14,791 nucleotides of DNA, taken from the NCBI GenBank assembly GCA_001303665.1, contig LJUF01000032.1, positions 1 to 14,791 of the forward strand. Reading direction: 5' to 3'. Position numbers and translations under genes: made by a program. Origin of the DNA: Phycisphaerae bacterium SM23_33. Lineage in GTDB: Bacteria > Planctomycetota > Phycisphaerae > SM23-33. Below the pieces are notes generated by a model. That model did no database searches and was not told the DNA's origin. It worked only from the letters and a program-made list of their open reading frames with translations. This document shows, piece by piece, positions 1 to 8,900 of this stretch. Numbering within the stretch: position 1 is the first letter of the stretch; each line of letters starts with the position of its first letter.

Positions 1-1
1 C

Positions 2-1162
2 AAGGCGGTCGCAGAGACCGAACTGACCACGCTTTCGACCAACCTGGCCAATACCTATGAGGAGTTGTCGCTGCTGTACCGCATCAGCGGGTCCATGAAG
101 GTCACCCAGAACGGCTCGGAATTCTTCGACAACCTCTGCGGGGAGTTGGTGGAGGTGATGGAGCTCCAGGCCACCGCCGTGTTGGTCGACCCCCGCGAGC
201 GCAGCAGCGAAACCAGCCGGGTGGTCTTCGCCGGCGACCTGCCGGTGTCCGTCGAACAGCTCATGCAGATCGTTCAGAAGTACCTCTCCCCCCGGCTGCG
301 CAGCAGCAAGCGGGCCATGGTCGAGAATCAGTTCGCCGCCCACGCGGCCCACCTGGGGCCTGAGGCCAGCCAGATCCGCACGCTCATCGCCGCCCCGCTG
401 ATGAGCGCGGGCAACTGCAAGGGCGTGCTGGTGGGGCTCAACAAGCGCACCGGGGAGTTCGACAGCGTCGACCTGAAGCTCATCAGCTCCATCAGCAGCC
501 AGGTGGCCGTGTTCCTGGAGAACCACCACCTGTACGAGGATCTTCAGGACATGCTGATGGGCCTGCTGCACGCCCTGACCACGAGCGTCGACGCCAAGGA
601 CCCCTACACCCGCGGCCACTCGCAGCGGGTGGCGTTGATATCCAGGAAGCTGGCGGCGCTGGCGGGCTTCGGGCCGCAGCGGGTCGAGCGGGTGTACCTG
701 TCCGGACTGCTGCACGACATCGGCAAGATCGGCATCCCCGAGACGGTGCTGCTGAAGGTGGGAAAGCTCACCGACGAGGAATACGACAAGGTCAAGCGTC
801 ACCCCGAGGTCAGCGCGGGCATCCTGAAGGGCATTCCGCAGCTGGAGGACACGCTGCCGGCGGTGCTGTATCACCACGAGCGGCCCGACGGGCGGGGTTA
901 TCCCCGGGGCCTGTCCGGCCGGGACATCCCCATCGAGGCGCTGATCGTCGGGCTGGCGGACAGCTTCGACGCCATGACCTCCGACCGCACCTACCGCAGC
1001 GCCATGCCCCTGGAAGCCGTGGTGGCCGAGATCCGCCGCTACAGCGGGACCCAGTTTGACAGCCGGCTGGTGGAACTGCTGCTGTCGCTGGAGTTGGCTG
1101 AATTCCTCAATGAACTGCGGGAAGCCTCCGCCGTGGGTGCCGAGGCGCCCGCCGGGAGCTAG
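2..1162 (+). CDS. GAF domain / HD-GYP c-di-GMP phosphodiesterase, 5'-truncated
   Basis: The reading frame is open to the left window edge, so the N-terminus is missing; 386 codons are visible. A short helical, probably coiled-coil lead-in (LTTLSTNLANTYEELSLLYR) is followed by a GAF-like sensor region (about visible residues 30-180). A complete HD-GYP domain (about 185-365) follows. Its signature residues are intact: the first His motif (YTRGHSQRV), the HD pair in LLHDIGKIGIP (from nt 713), RHPEVSAG, HHERPDGRGYP with the GYP triplet, and DSFDAMTSDRTYR. Intact HD-GYP domains are metal-dependent phosphodiesterases that hydrolyse cyclic di-GMP, so an active cytoplasmic enzyme is expected, gated by whatever the GAF domain senses. 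The TTG at nt 65 is not a convincing start, because the frame continues upstream with family-like sequence. The gene ends 3 bp before the STAS gene and heads a pilus-motor operon, suggesting it tunes pilus activity through c-di-GMP. Ligand of the GAF domain is unknown. Confidence 0.92.
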   Translation, partial: KAVAETELTTLSTNLANTYEELSLLYRISGSMKVTQNGSEFFDNLCGELVEVMELQATAVLVDPRERSSETSRVVFAGDLPVSVEQLMQIVQKYLSPRLRSSKRAMVENQFAAHAAHLGPEASQIRTLIAAPLMSAGNCKGVLVGLNKRTGEFDSVDLKLISSISSQVAVFLENHHLYEDLQDMLMGLLHALTTSVDAKDPYTRGHSQRVALISRKLAALAGFGPQRVERVYLSGLLHDIGKIGIPETVLLKVGKLTDEEYDKVKRHPEVSAGILKGIPQLEDTLPAVLYHHERPDGRGYPRGLSGRDIPIEALIVGLADSFDAMTSDRTYRSAMPLEAVVAEIRRYSGTQFDSRLVELLLSLELAEFLNELREASAVGAEAPAGS

Positions 1163-1165
1163 GCG

Positions 1166-1501
1166 ATGAACGTGGTAGCCGAAAGTTACGGCCAGGCCGT
1201 CGTGCTCAACTGCAAGGGAGAACTGACGGTCGATTCGCTGGAGGCGTTCAAGCGGGTGATGGCCCACCAACTCGAGGACGGGCAGGTCCGTGACGTTGTG
1301 CTGAACCTCCAGGAGGTTCCTTTTCTCGATTCGGCCGCCCTCGCGTACCTGCTGGACCTGCAAGAGCAGATGGGCGAGCGGCTGGGCCAACTCAAGCTGG
1401 CCGGGCTGGACGCCAACCTGGCCAAGATCCTCGAGGTCACGGGGCTGGAAAGCGCCTTCGAGCGCTGCCAGGACGTTTCCCAAGCGGTCAAGGCCGTCTG
1501 A
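1166..1501 (+). CDS. STAS-domain protein, anti-sigma factor antagonist type
   Basis: This 111-residue protein is a single STAS domain: an N-terminal beta hairpin (VVLNCKGELTVDSLEAF), the central strand VVLNLQEVPFLDSAALAYLL, and a C-terminal helix (LESAFERC). The loop FLDSAAL carries Ser56, equivalent to the serine phosphorylated in SpoIIAA/RsbV-type antagonists. It is therefore probably regulated by partner switching with an anti-sigma-like kinase, although no such kinase gene lies in the window. The ATG follows the HD-GYP stop codon by 3 bp, and the stop codon directly abuts the start of the PilB ATPase gene, so the three are very likely translationally coupled. STAS proteins in such operons can act as adaptors rather than true sigma regulators; the partner cannot be named from sequence. 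Confidence 0.85.
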   Translation: MNVVAESYGQAVVLNCKGELTVDSLEAFKRVMAHQLEDGQVRDVVLNLQEVPFLDSAALAYLLDLQEQMGERLGQLKLAGLDANLAKILEVTGLESAFERCQDVSQAVKAV

Positions 1502-3229
1502 TTGGATGTCGATGCGATGGTGATCATAGGAAGCGATCAAAAGCTGCAGCTGGGTCAGTTGCTCATCCGTAGCGGGGCGCTGACGGAGGAGCAACTGGAG
1601 GAGGCCCTGCGCGTCCAGCGTTCGGGGGGCAACCGCCTGCTGCTGGGTGAGGTGCTCCTGGAGCAGGGGGTCTGCACGGAGGAGCAGATCATGGAGTGCC
1701 TGGCGCGGGGCTACGGGATCCCCTTCGCCCGCGTCAGCCCCAAGGTTGCCGACCCTAACGTGGTGGAGGTGCTGCCGAAGGAGTTCCTGAACAAGCACTG
1801 CATCCTGCCGCTGTTCAAGGTCCGCGGTACGCTGACGATGGCGGTGGCCGAGCCGGCCAACGTCTTCCTGCTGGAAGAGGTGGCCCGGATGACCGACTGT
1901 GAGGTGCGGGTGGTGTGCGCCACGGCCAGGGATATCCGCAATACGCTGGAGATCCACGTGCCCAGCGCCAACGTGTTCGTCATCGACGACATCGTTGACG
2001 AGATGGACGCCGGGGAGTTGGCGCTGGTGGAGGACCGCGGCGAGGACATCGCCGACCTGGAGGTGGCCGCCGCCAACTCCCCCGTGGTGCGGACGGTCAA
2101 TTACCTCATCTCCAGCGCCGTCCGCGAAGGCGCCTCCGACATCCACATCGAGCCGGAAGAAAACGTGGTGCGGGTGCGGTTCCGGGTGGACGGCCGGCTG
2201 TACGAAAAGATTCGCCTGCCCAGCAAGATCCGGGCGGCGCTGGTCAGCCGAATCAAGATCATGTCCGGGCTGGACATCTCCGAGCGCCGGCTGCCGCAGG
2301 ACGGAGGCATCCACGTGCTGATGGAAGGCCGGCCCGTCGACCTGCGCGTCTCCACCATGAACAGCCGGGCCGGGGAAAAGGTCGTTGTCCGCGTGATCGA
2401 CAAGGAAACCGTCCTGGTCAACATCGAGAGCCTGGGCTTCAGCTACGAAACGCTCAAGCAGTGGCAGAAGGCCATCACGGCCCCCAACGGCATCGTGCTG
2501 GTGACCGGGCCCACCGGCAGCGGCAAGAGCACCACCCTGTACAGCGTGCTGAAGGAGCTCAGCAGCGACGAGGTGAACATCTGCACCATCGAGGACCCCA
2601 TCGAGTTCAACCTGGCCTGGGTCAACCAGTTCCAGACGAACGAGAAGATCGGCTTCACGTTCTCCTCGGCCCTGCGCTCGCTTTTGCGGCAGGACCCGGA
2701 CATCGTCATGGTGGGGGAGATCCGCGACGCCGAGACGGCGCGGATCGCGGTGCAGGCGGCCTTGACGGGGCACCTGGTGCTTTCGACGCTGCACACCAAC
2801 GACGCCCCGGGGGCGATCACCCGGCTGCTGAATATCGGGGTGGAGCCGTACCTGGTGTCGGCGTCGGTGGTGGCGGTGCTGGCCCAGCGGCTGGTGCGCA
2901 AGATCTGCCCGCACTGCAAGGAGCCGTACGAGCCGCCGGCCAGCATCCGTCGGGCGGTGGAGCGGCTGTGCGGGGAGGTGGAGACCTTCTACCGCGGGGC
3001 GGGCTGCTCCAAGTGCCGCAACAGCGGCTTCTCCGGGCGGATGGGCATTTTCGAGTTGCTGGTGCCCGACGACAACCTGCGCGACCACATTACCTCCTCC
3101 CCCAGCGTCAACGAGCTGCGCGAGCTGGCGGCCTCCGCCGGAATGGTCAGCCTCCGCGCCGACGGCCTGGCGAAGGTGAAGGCCGGCATGACCGCGGTGG
3201 AGGAGGTCTTCCGCGTCTGCGCGGCGTGA
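1502..3229 (+). CDS. pilB: Type IV pilus assembly ATPase PilB / GspE-type secretion ATPase
   Basis: A 575-residue hexameric secretion ATPase that powers pilin polymerisation, or pseudopilin assembly if the system is type II secretion. Residues about 14-150 form an MshEN/T2SSE_N domain with two tandem motifs (LQLGQLLIRSGALTEEQ and LLGEVLLEQGVCTEEQ). The catalytic core has Walker A GPTGSGKST at 336-344, Asp box TIEDPIEF at 362-369, Walker B PDIVMVGEIRD at 399-409 and His box GHLVLSTLHTND at 423-434. The zinc-binding tetracysteine is C469, C472, C502 and C505. All catalytic residues look intact. The TTG at 1502 directly follows the STAS stop, with AAGG at 1490-1493 as possible ribosome site; an in-frame ATG at 1517 is an equally possible start and would remove five residues. 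The PilT and PilC genes directly downstream favour a type IV pilus over type II secretion, but PilB and GspE cannot be separated with certainty by eye. Confidence 0.93.
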   Translation: MDVDAMVIIGSDQKLQLGQLLIRSGALTEEQLEEALRVQRSGGNRLLLGEVLLEQGVCTEEQIMECLARGYGIPFARVSPKVADPNVVEVLPKEFLNKHCILPLFKVRGTLTMAVAEPANVFLLEEVARMTDCEVRVVCATARDIRNTLEIHVPSANVFVIDDIVDEMDAGELALVEDRGEDIADLEVAAANSPVVRTVNYLISSAVREGASDIHIEPEENVVRVRFRVDGRLYEKIRLPSKIRAALVSRIKIMSGLDISERRLPQDGGIHVLMEGRPVDLRVSTMNSRAGEKVVVRVIDKETVLVNIESLGFSYETLKQWQKAITAPNGIVLVTGPTGSGKSTTLYSVLKELSSDEVNICTIEDPIEFNLAWVNQFQTNEKIGFTFSSALRSLLRQDPDIVMVGEIRDAETARIAVQAALTGHLVLSTLHTNDAPGAITRLLNIGVEPYLVSASVVAVLAQRLVRKICPHCKEPYEPPASIRRAVERLCGEVETFYRGAGCSKCRNSGFSGRMGIFELLVPDDNLRDHITSSPSVNELRELAASAGMVSLRADGLAKVKAGMTAVEEVFRVCAA

Positions 3230-3250
3230 GCGACCTGACAAGAGGGGGCG

Positions 3251-4312
3251 ATGACACCCAGCCTGGATGAAATCTTCGACGTAGTAAGGGAAACCGGCGC
3301 CAGCGACGTCATCTTGACGCCGGGCGTTCCCCCCGTGGCGTGGGTAAGGGGAAGCATGGCCTTCCTGCCGGGCGAGCCGCTCCGGGGCGACGGCGTCGGC
3401 GACGTGTTCCTGCCGCTGCTCAGTGAGGAGCAGAAAACGCGGCTGGAGGAGCTGGGGGACCTGGACTTCTCCATCGGCCGGCGAGAGATAGGGCGGCTGC
3501 GGATCAACCTTCACCGGCAGCGCGGAACGCTCAGCGCGGCCACGCGGTTCATCCCATTGCAGGTGCCCAGCTTCGAGCAGCTCAACCTGCCCCGGCGCGT
3601 GCTGGAGTTCGCCAGGCTGCCGCGCTGGCTGGTGCTGGTCACCGGCGGGGCCGCCACCGGAAAGAGCACCACGCTGGCGGCGATGATCGACTTCATGAAC
3701 AAGAACTACTCCTACCACATCATCACCCTGGAGGACCCGATCGAATACACGTTCCACCACCACCGCAGCGTCATCGAGCAGCGCGAGATCGGGCGGGATG
3801 CCGTCAGCTTCGCCTCCGCCCTGCGGCACGTGGTCCGGCAGCGGCCCGAGGTGGTGCTCATCGGCGAGATGCGCGACCTGGAGACCATCTCCGCGGCGCT
3901 GACCGCCATCGAGGCCGGGCACCTCGTGCTGGCCACCCTGCACACCTCCTCGGCGGTGCAGACCATCGACCGCATCATTGATATCTTTCCCGCCGCCCAG
4001 CAGGGGCAGGTCCGCATCCAGCTGTCCTCCACCATGCAGGGGGTGTGCTGCCAGATGCTCTTCCACGACCAGTCGAGCAGGGGAATGATCCCGGCAGTGG
4101 AGATCATGGTCCCCACCCAGGCCATTCGCAGGGCCATCCGCGACAGCGAAACGCACCTGATTCAGGGCATGCTCGAGACCGGCCAGTCCCTGGGCATGCA
4201 GTCGATGGACATGGCGATCTCACGGCTGGTGGCCGCCGGGCGCGTCAGCCGCGAACACGCCGTCGCCGGCGCCCATGACCCGGAGAAGATGAAAAGGCTT
4301 CTGGCCGCTTGA
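3251..4312 (+). CDS. pilT: PilT-family pilus retraction ATPase
   Basis: A 353-residue ATPase of the usual PilT length, expected to drive pilus depolymerisation and so twitching or surface sensing. Family hallmarks are the Asp box TLEDPIEYTF at 159-168, HHHRSVIEQREIGRD at 169-183, Walker B PEVVLIGEMRD at 199-209, and His box GHLVLATLHTSSA at 223-235. The C-terminal AIRRAIRD (291-298, PilT AIRNLIRE motif) and GMQSMD (315-320, PilT QSMD motif) point to PilT rather than PilB. Walker A reads GGAATGKST (132-140) in place of the usual GPTGSGKST; the glycine, lysine and serine are kept, so ATP binding is probably retained. It lacks the tetracysteine and the MshEN domain. The start is supported by a strong AGAGGGGG ribosome site 3-10 bp upstream. 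It sits 21 bp after pilB and 22 bp before pilC. Confidence 0.92.
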   Translation: MTPSLDEIFDVVRETGASDVILTPGVPPVAWVRGSMAFLPGEPLRGDGVGDVFLPLLSEEQKTRLEELGDLDFSIGRREIGRLRINLHRQRGTLSAATRFIPLQVPSFEQLNLPRRVLEFARLPRWLVLVTGGAATGKSTTLAAMIDFMNKNYSYHIITLEDPIEYTFHHHRSVIEQREIGRDAVSFASALRHVVRQRPEVVLIGEMRDLETISAALTAIEAGHLVLATLHTSSAVQTIDRIIDIFPAAQQGQVRIQLSSTMQGVCCQMLFHDQSSRGMIPAVEIMVPTQAIRRAIRDSETHLIQGMLETGQSLGMQSMDMAISRLVAAGRVSREHAVAGAHDPEKMKRLLAA

Positions 4313-4334
4313 TGACCATGAGGAGCGCGACCCC

Positions 4335-5558
4335 ATGCCGACATTTGTATATCAGGTCAGAGACGCAAAAGGAGACGCCGCCACCGGCGCGGTGAGCGCC
4401 AGCGACGCGGGCGAGGCCTCGCGACTGCTGCGCCGCGAAGGCCACGTCATCGTGGAGCTGCACGAACGGGCCTCCAGCCAGCCCGAGGCGTCGACCGGGG
4501 CCCCCCGCGCCGGCCGAAAGCACGTCAAACACGACGAGGTGATCTTCTTCGCCAACCAGCTGGCAGTGATGGTGGATACCGGCGTGTCCCTGGCCGACGC
4601 GCTGGACTCCATCACCGCCCAGAGCGGCAGCGAGGCCTTCAAGGTGATCTTGACCGACATTTCCGACCAGGTGAAGGCGGGGTCGGAGTTCTCCTCGGCG
4701 CTGGCGCGGTACCCGAAGGTCTTCGGCCGGCTGTTCGTGGCGATGGTCAAGGCCTCGGAGGCTTCCGGCACGCTGGGCAAGATGCTGCAGCGCGTCTCGA
4801 ACTATCTGGAGAAGCAGCGGCAGGTGAGAAAGCGCGTCAAGGGAGCGATGACGTATCCGCTGGCGATGCTGGGCTTCTGCGTCGCGGTGCTCATTGCCCT
4901 GTTGATTTTCGTGCTGCCGAGGTTCGAAAAGATCTACGCCGGCCGGTCCGCCGTCCTGCCCATGCCGACGCGCGCGCTTCTGGGGCTGTCCCATGGGTTG
5001 ACGGACAACTGGCCCTTCGTCCTGATCGGCTTCGGCGCCGTGGCTGTCGGGAGCTACGTGCTCTTCCGCAGGCCGGAAGGAAAGGTCCTGCTGGACCGCA
5101 TCCGCCTGGACATGCCCGTGGTGGGCGGAATGACGCGCCGGGCGTGCCTGGCCCGATCCCTGCGGACGCTTTCCACCATGGTTTCTACCGGCGTCAGCAT
5201 GCTGGATTCGCTGGAGATCGCCGCCGAGGTGTCGGGCAACGTCTTCTTCGAACGCATCTGGCGGGAGCTGGACGAGAGGCTCACGGAAGGGGCTTCGCTC
5301 TCGGAAGAGATGCACAACCACGAGCTGATCCCCCCGTGCGTGACCCAGATGGTCTCGGCGGGGGAGCGCACGGGCAAGCTGGGAGCGGTGCTCGAGCGCG
5401 TGGCGGTGTTCTGCGAGGAGGACCTGGACACCTCCATCCGGACCGCCACCAGCTTCGTCGAGCCGGTGATGATCATCGCCATGGGGCTGCTGGTCGGCGG
5501 CATCGCCATGGCCTTGCTGCTGCCGGTCTTCTCGCTGTCCAAGGTCGTCGCCGGGTAG
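4335..5558 (+). CDS. pilC: Type IV pilus inner-membrane platform protein PilC / GspF
   Basis: A 407-residue polytopic inner-membrane protein of the PilC/GspF family, the platform on which the PilB and PilT motors act. It has two repeated T2SSF domains (about 66-192 and 268-398). Each has the GVS-led helical motif (GVSLADAL at 83-90; GVSMLDSLEIA at 286-296), and the second includes MVSAGERTGKLG (339-350). Three hydrophobic segments are visible: about 172-195, 226-244 and 376-399, the usual three-segment topology. The first 60 residues form a cytoplasmic lead-in (FVYQVRDAKGDAATGAV) typical of the family, joined by a Pro/Ala-rich linker. AGGAG lies about 10 bp upstream of the ATG. It is the last recognisable gene of the pilus operon; no clear rho-independent terminator follows it. 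Confidence 0.93.
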   Translation: MPTFVYQVRDAKGDAATGAVSASDAGEASRLLRREGHVIVELHERASSQPEASTGAPRAGRKHVKHDEVIFFANQLAVMVDTGVSLADALDSITAQSGSEAFKVILTDISDQVKAGSEFSSALARYPKVFGRLFVAMVKASEASGTLGKMLQRVSNYLEKQRQVRKRVKGAMTYPLAMLGFCVAVLIALLIFVLPRFEKIYAGRSAVLPMPTRALLGLSHGLTDNWPFVLIGFGAVAVGSYVLFRRPEGKVLLDRIRLDMPVVGGMTRRACLARSLRTLSTMVSTGVSMLDSLEIAAEVSGNVFFERIWRELDERLTEGASLSEEMHNHELIPPCVTQMVSAGERTGKLGAVLERVAVFCEEDLDTSIRTATSFVEPVMIIAMGLLVGGIAMALLLPVFSLSKVVAG

Positions 5559-5881
5559 AAGCCAAAACACGATACGACGAAACCAGCGGGGCGCCCACGC
5601 CTCAGGGGTGTCCCGATGTCAGGACTACCGCTGAATGGCGGAGGGAGATCCTTACTAGGGGCGGGGGCGGTTCGTTCAGCAGTTCGGGCGGGCCGTCCCC
5701 CGCTTATTTGTCCGGCCCGGCCCGAGGATCCCGCCGGCCCACGAGGCCTCGGCCCGTCGAGGGCGTTTCCTGATCTGTCGCGTCCGGGTCCGCTTCGCAC
5801 AGACCTCCGCCCGAAAGCGCCTCCGGGCCCCAAAGCCGGCTTCATGGCTCCCCTTTTCCCGGCACGAGCCGATCAGGTTCC
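5559..5881. other. Intergenic region with no gene; one imperfect GC hairpin
   Basis: About 320 bp after pilC without a convincing gene. An open frame across 5616-5930 is Pro/Arg/Gly-rich with no ribosome site or family likeness, and I treat it as chance in GC-rich DNA. The only structure I see is an inverted repeat at 5685-5724. Its arms are CGGGCGGGCCG and CGGCCCGGCCCG, pairing over 11 bp with one bulged G and a 17-nt loop. It lacks a following T-run, so it is not a standard intrinsic terminator, though it could stabilise the pilus mRNA 3' end or aid rho-dependent ending. Confidence 0.5.
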
Positions 5882-5910
5882 TTGGCGAGGAAGCGAAAGG
5901 TCGTTATCCT
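5882..5910 (+). promoter_or_regulatory. Candidate sigma70-type promoter of the secreted hydrolase gene
   Basis: TTGGCG (5882-5887) and TATCCT (5905-5910) are separated by exactly 17 bp. Each matches four of six consensus bases. Transcription would begin near 5917, giving a short leader of about 37 nt that contains the GGAGAG ribosome site. The call is by eye; GC-rich genomes throw up such matches by chance, but position and spacing fit well. Confidence 0.4.
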
Positions 5911-5953
5911 ATGCCCCGAGGCGGTTCTGAAGCGCCGCGCGGGAGAGCAAGCG

Positions 5954-8900
5954 ATGGTGAGGCGAAGCTTCTGTGCCCGGCAAGTCGCATGGATGATCGT
6001 GATGGCGGTCTTCGTGTCGGCGGGTGTCGCCCCGGCCGGCGAGACAGGCCAGCCGCCGGGTCCGCCCGGTGACTGGCTGCCCACCGAGGGCAAAGGGACG
6101 AACTGGCTCCAGTCCACCGCCAGGTGCCGCGAGCTGCTGCCGAAGCTGAAGTTGGACGATCCCCTCGTCCGAAAGTGCCTGCCCAATATCGGGGACAAGG
6201 TCCGGATGATCCGCTGGGCCGAGGGCTTCGACTGGCGGACGATCCCGGCCGTGGAGTTCCTCGAAAACATGCTCGCCGACCTGATCGCCGGCAAGCTGCC
6301 GAATACCCGCTACGCCGGCAAGGGGATCGCCTTCCCCTACTGGTCGCAGGCCATGCAGCGGATCGAGGCGATCTGGCTGCACGTGCCGCCCTCGTACGAC
6401 CCCGCCAAGGAGTACCAGCTCTTCATGTGCTACAAGTGCGGCGGGGGGATCCACTACAAGAAGGACGAGGACGGCGTCGGCCGGGCCCACGGCGGCTACC
6501 GGCCGAGCGTCGAGGTCGCCAACCAGACCGACACCTTCTTCGCCTGGAGCAGCCTTTCCATCCAGGTGAAAGGCCGGATGAACGCGAACATTGAACTGAT
6601 GGAGGCGATACCCGCGATGGCCAGGGAGTTCTCCATCAGCCCCGACCGGGTGTTTCTCACGGGCTATTCGGACGGGGGCTTCACGGCCATCTGGCTGGCG
6701 TCGCGATTTCCTCACCTGGTAGCCGGCATCGCTCCCGACTGCGCGAACTGGCAGTACAGCAACGTCAACCAGGTCGGCCTGTACGACGTCCCGTTCCTCA
6801 TGGTGGACGGCTGGTACGACGGCGGCTACGTGCAGACCAATTTCGCGCGCTTCCACGTCCTGCACACCATGGGCTACCCCGTTGAGGTCATCTTCGGCAA
6901 GCACGGGCATACCTACGCGCCGTACGAGAACGTCACCGAGTTCGCGCAGATCCTCGACTGGGCCAAGACAAAGCGCCGCAACCTTTGGCCGACGCGCGTC
7001 CGCTACGCCACCTGGAATCTCTACTGGAACCGGGCGTTTTGGCTTTCCATCGAGCGGATGGCCGACCCCTGCTTGGCCGCCCAGATCGACGCGGAGGTCA
7101 AAGACGGCAACCGCATCGATGTAAGCACTTGGAACGTTGGGGCTTACAGACTCACCCTCGGCGGCAAGCTGCTCGACCCCGCCAAGCCGGTCACGGTCCT
7201 GACCAACGGGAAGGAATCGTATGCCGGTCCGTTCAAGGCCGAGCTGCTCATCGAGCCGGTCAAGCCGCCCGAAGGACGATTCGTGAAGGGCCCGGCCAGT
7301 CACGGCGGGATCAGTGCCCGGATCAACGCCGACACCTACGGGTCGAAGGATTCCCTGAAGATGCCCGGCCGGCGGTGGATGTGGGTGAAGCCCACCGCCG
7401 CCGACGAGGAAACCGCCAAGCTCCTTGCAGACTGGTATCCCAAGGATGCCAAGCCCGACACCGACCTGACCGATCAGGACATTGCCGAGCGTAGCCTCTT
7501 TCTGTACGGCGGGCCGGAGATCAACCGCTTCACCGCCCGCATCGCCGCCGACCTGCCCGTGAAGTTCGGCAAAGGCAGCTTCACCATCGGCAAGAAGGTT
7601 TACGACCAGCCCACCTGCTGCGTGGCGTTCATCCACCCCAACCCGCTGAGTGCCCGGAAGTACGTCATCGTCTATGCCTTCAACGACGCGGCCGCCTTCA
7701 TGCGACACCGCTTCTTCGGGCCGATGAAGCAGATTGCCAGCGCCTGGCATTTCCGCGAGGGCGACTGCGTGGTGATGGGCGTACCGGGCCGGCAGAAGCA
7801 ATGGGGCGCCGAGGTCGCCGCCGCCGCCTTCCAGACCGAGCACCACCTCTTCGACGTGGACTGGCGGCCGCATGGCAGGCAGCCGCTGGGCGAGCTGGCG
7901 GCACGGTTCGACTACGCCCAGATCCTGCGGCTTCGGGCCGACGCCATGCGCGAGGCCGCCGGGGCGGACCTGGCCATCATCAGCTCCTACACGCCCTCCT
8001 GGCGGCTGTGGCGCAGCTGGCTGCCGGCCGGAGCGGTCACCATCCACGACCTGGCCACCGTGGACATGCTGCCTGAGTACATCACCGTCGGCGAGATCGA
8101 GGGCGGCGTGCTCTATCGCGTTGACGGCAGGGGCAGGGCCAGCGGCCTGCTGCCCGGGGCGGCGGCCTCCACCGTCCTGGCCGACAAACGCGATCCTTCC
8201 TACGAGGCGAAGACCTCCCTGGCACTGTCAGACATCGACCCCAAGAAGACCTACCGGGTGGCCATGGGCTACGCCGGCCTGCCCACCTACGGGGTCAATC
8301 CGGCCAAGATGCCGGATATATACTTCTTCGCGAGCCCCGAGGAATTCGCCAAGAGCGAGCACACCAGTCTGCCCGTCCGGAACATGCACCAGATCCCGCT
8401 GGAGGTAAACGACGCCGTCGCCCAATACATTCAGAAGCACAAGAAGGTTTCGCCGCGGGCGGCGTGCTTCGACCTGACCCAATACCTGATGAATCCGCAG
8501 GCCAACGAATTCGGCGCCTACGACTGGCTGCACGTGGGGGCGAACGTGAGTTGGGTCAGGCCCGACAACGCGCCGCCGCTGACGTGCCGCTACACCGTCA
8601 ACCTGGGCCTGCGGGCGGCCGGCGATCCGGATCTGGCGCCGCCCCGGCAGAATTCCAAGAGATTCCTCGACGGCGACCTGGCCGCCTGCGGCAAGCCCTT
8701 GGGCTCTCAGTTTGCCAGCCTGGCGAAGAAGCTCCCCGTGGCCGTCGCCATGGCTGGGGAGGAATTCGCCATCGTCGCCGGCGAAGACGGAAAGTCCTAT
8801 CGCCTGGCCGCCCCGGGCGCCGCCGCCGTCGGCAGGGCCATCCTGGTCAACATCGGGCTGGCCAATGCCGGCGAGAAGGACGTAGTCGGCCTGGCCGCAC

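Noticed and set aside
4245..5570. A 441-codon minus-strand open frame opposite pilC
   Set aside because: It is an antisense shadow rich in His, Gln, Arg and Gly; pilC on the plus strand is unmistakable.
5797..5840. Fragments resembling a c-di-GMP (GEMM) riboswitch: CACAG, CGAAAG and CCAAAGCC in order
   Set aside because: The fragments are attractive next to a c-di-GMP-related operon, but I could not assemble the two-helix fold or the tetraloop-receptor contact. A covariance-model search would settle it.
5616..5930. A 104-codon plus-strand open frame after pilC
   Set aside because: It has Pro/Arg/Gly-rich composition, no ribosome site and no family likeness, and it runs across the proposed promoter of the next gene.
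5909..8047. A 712-codon minus-strand open frame opposite the secreted hydrolase
   Set aside because: The composition is that of an antisense shadow and it has no recognisable motif; the plus strand has the hydrolase catalytic motifs.
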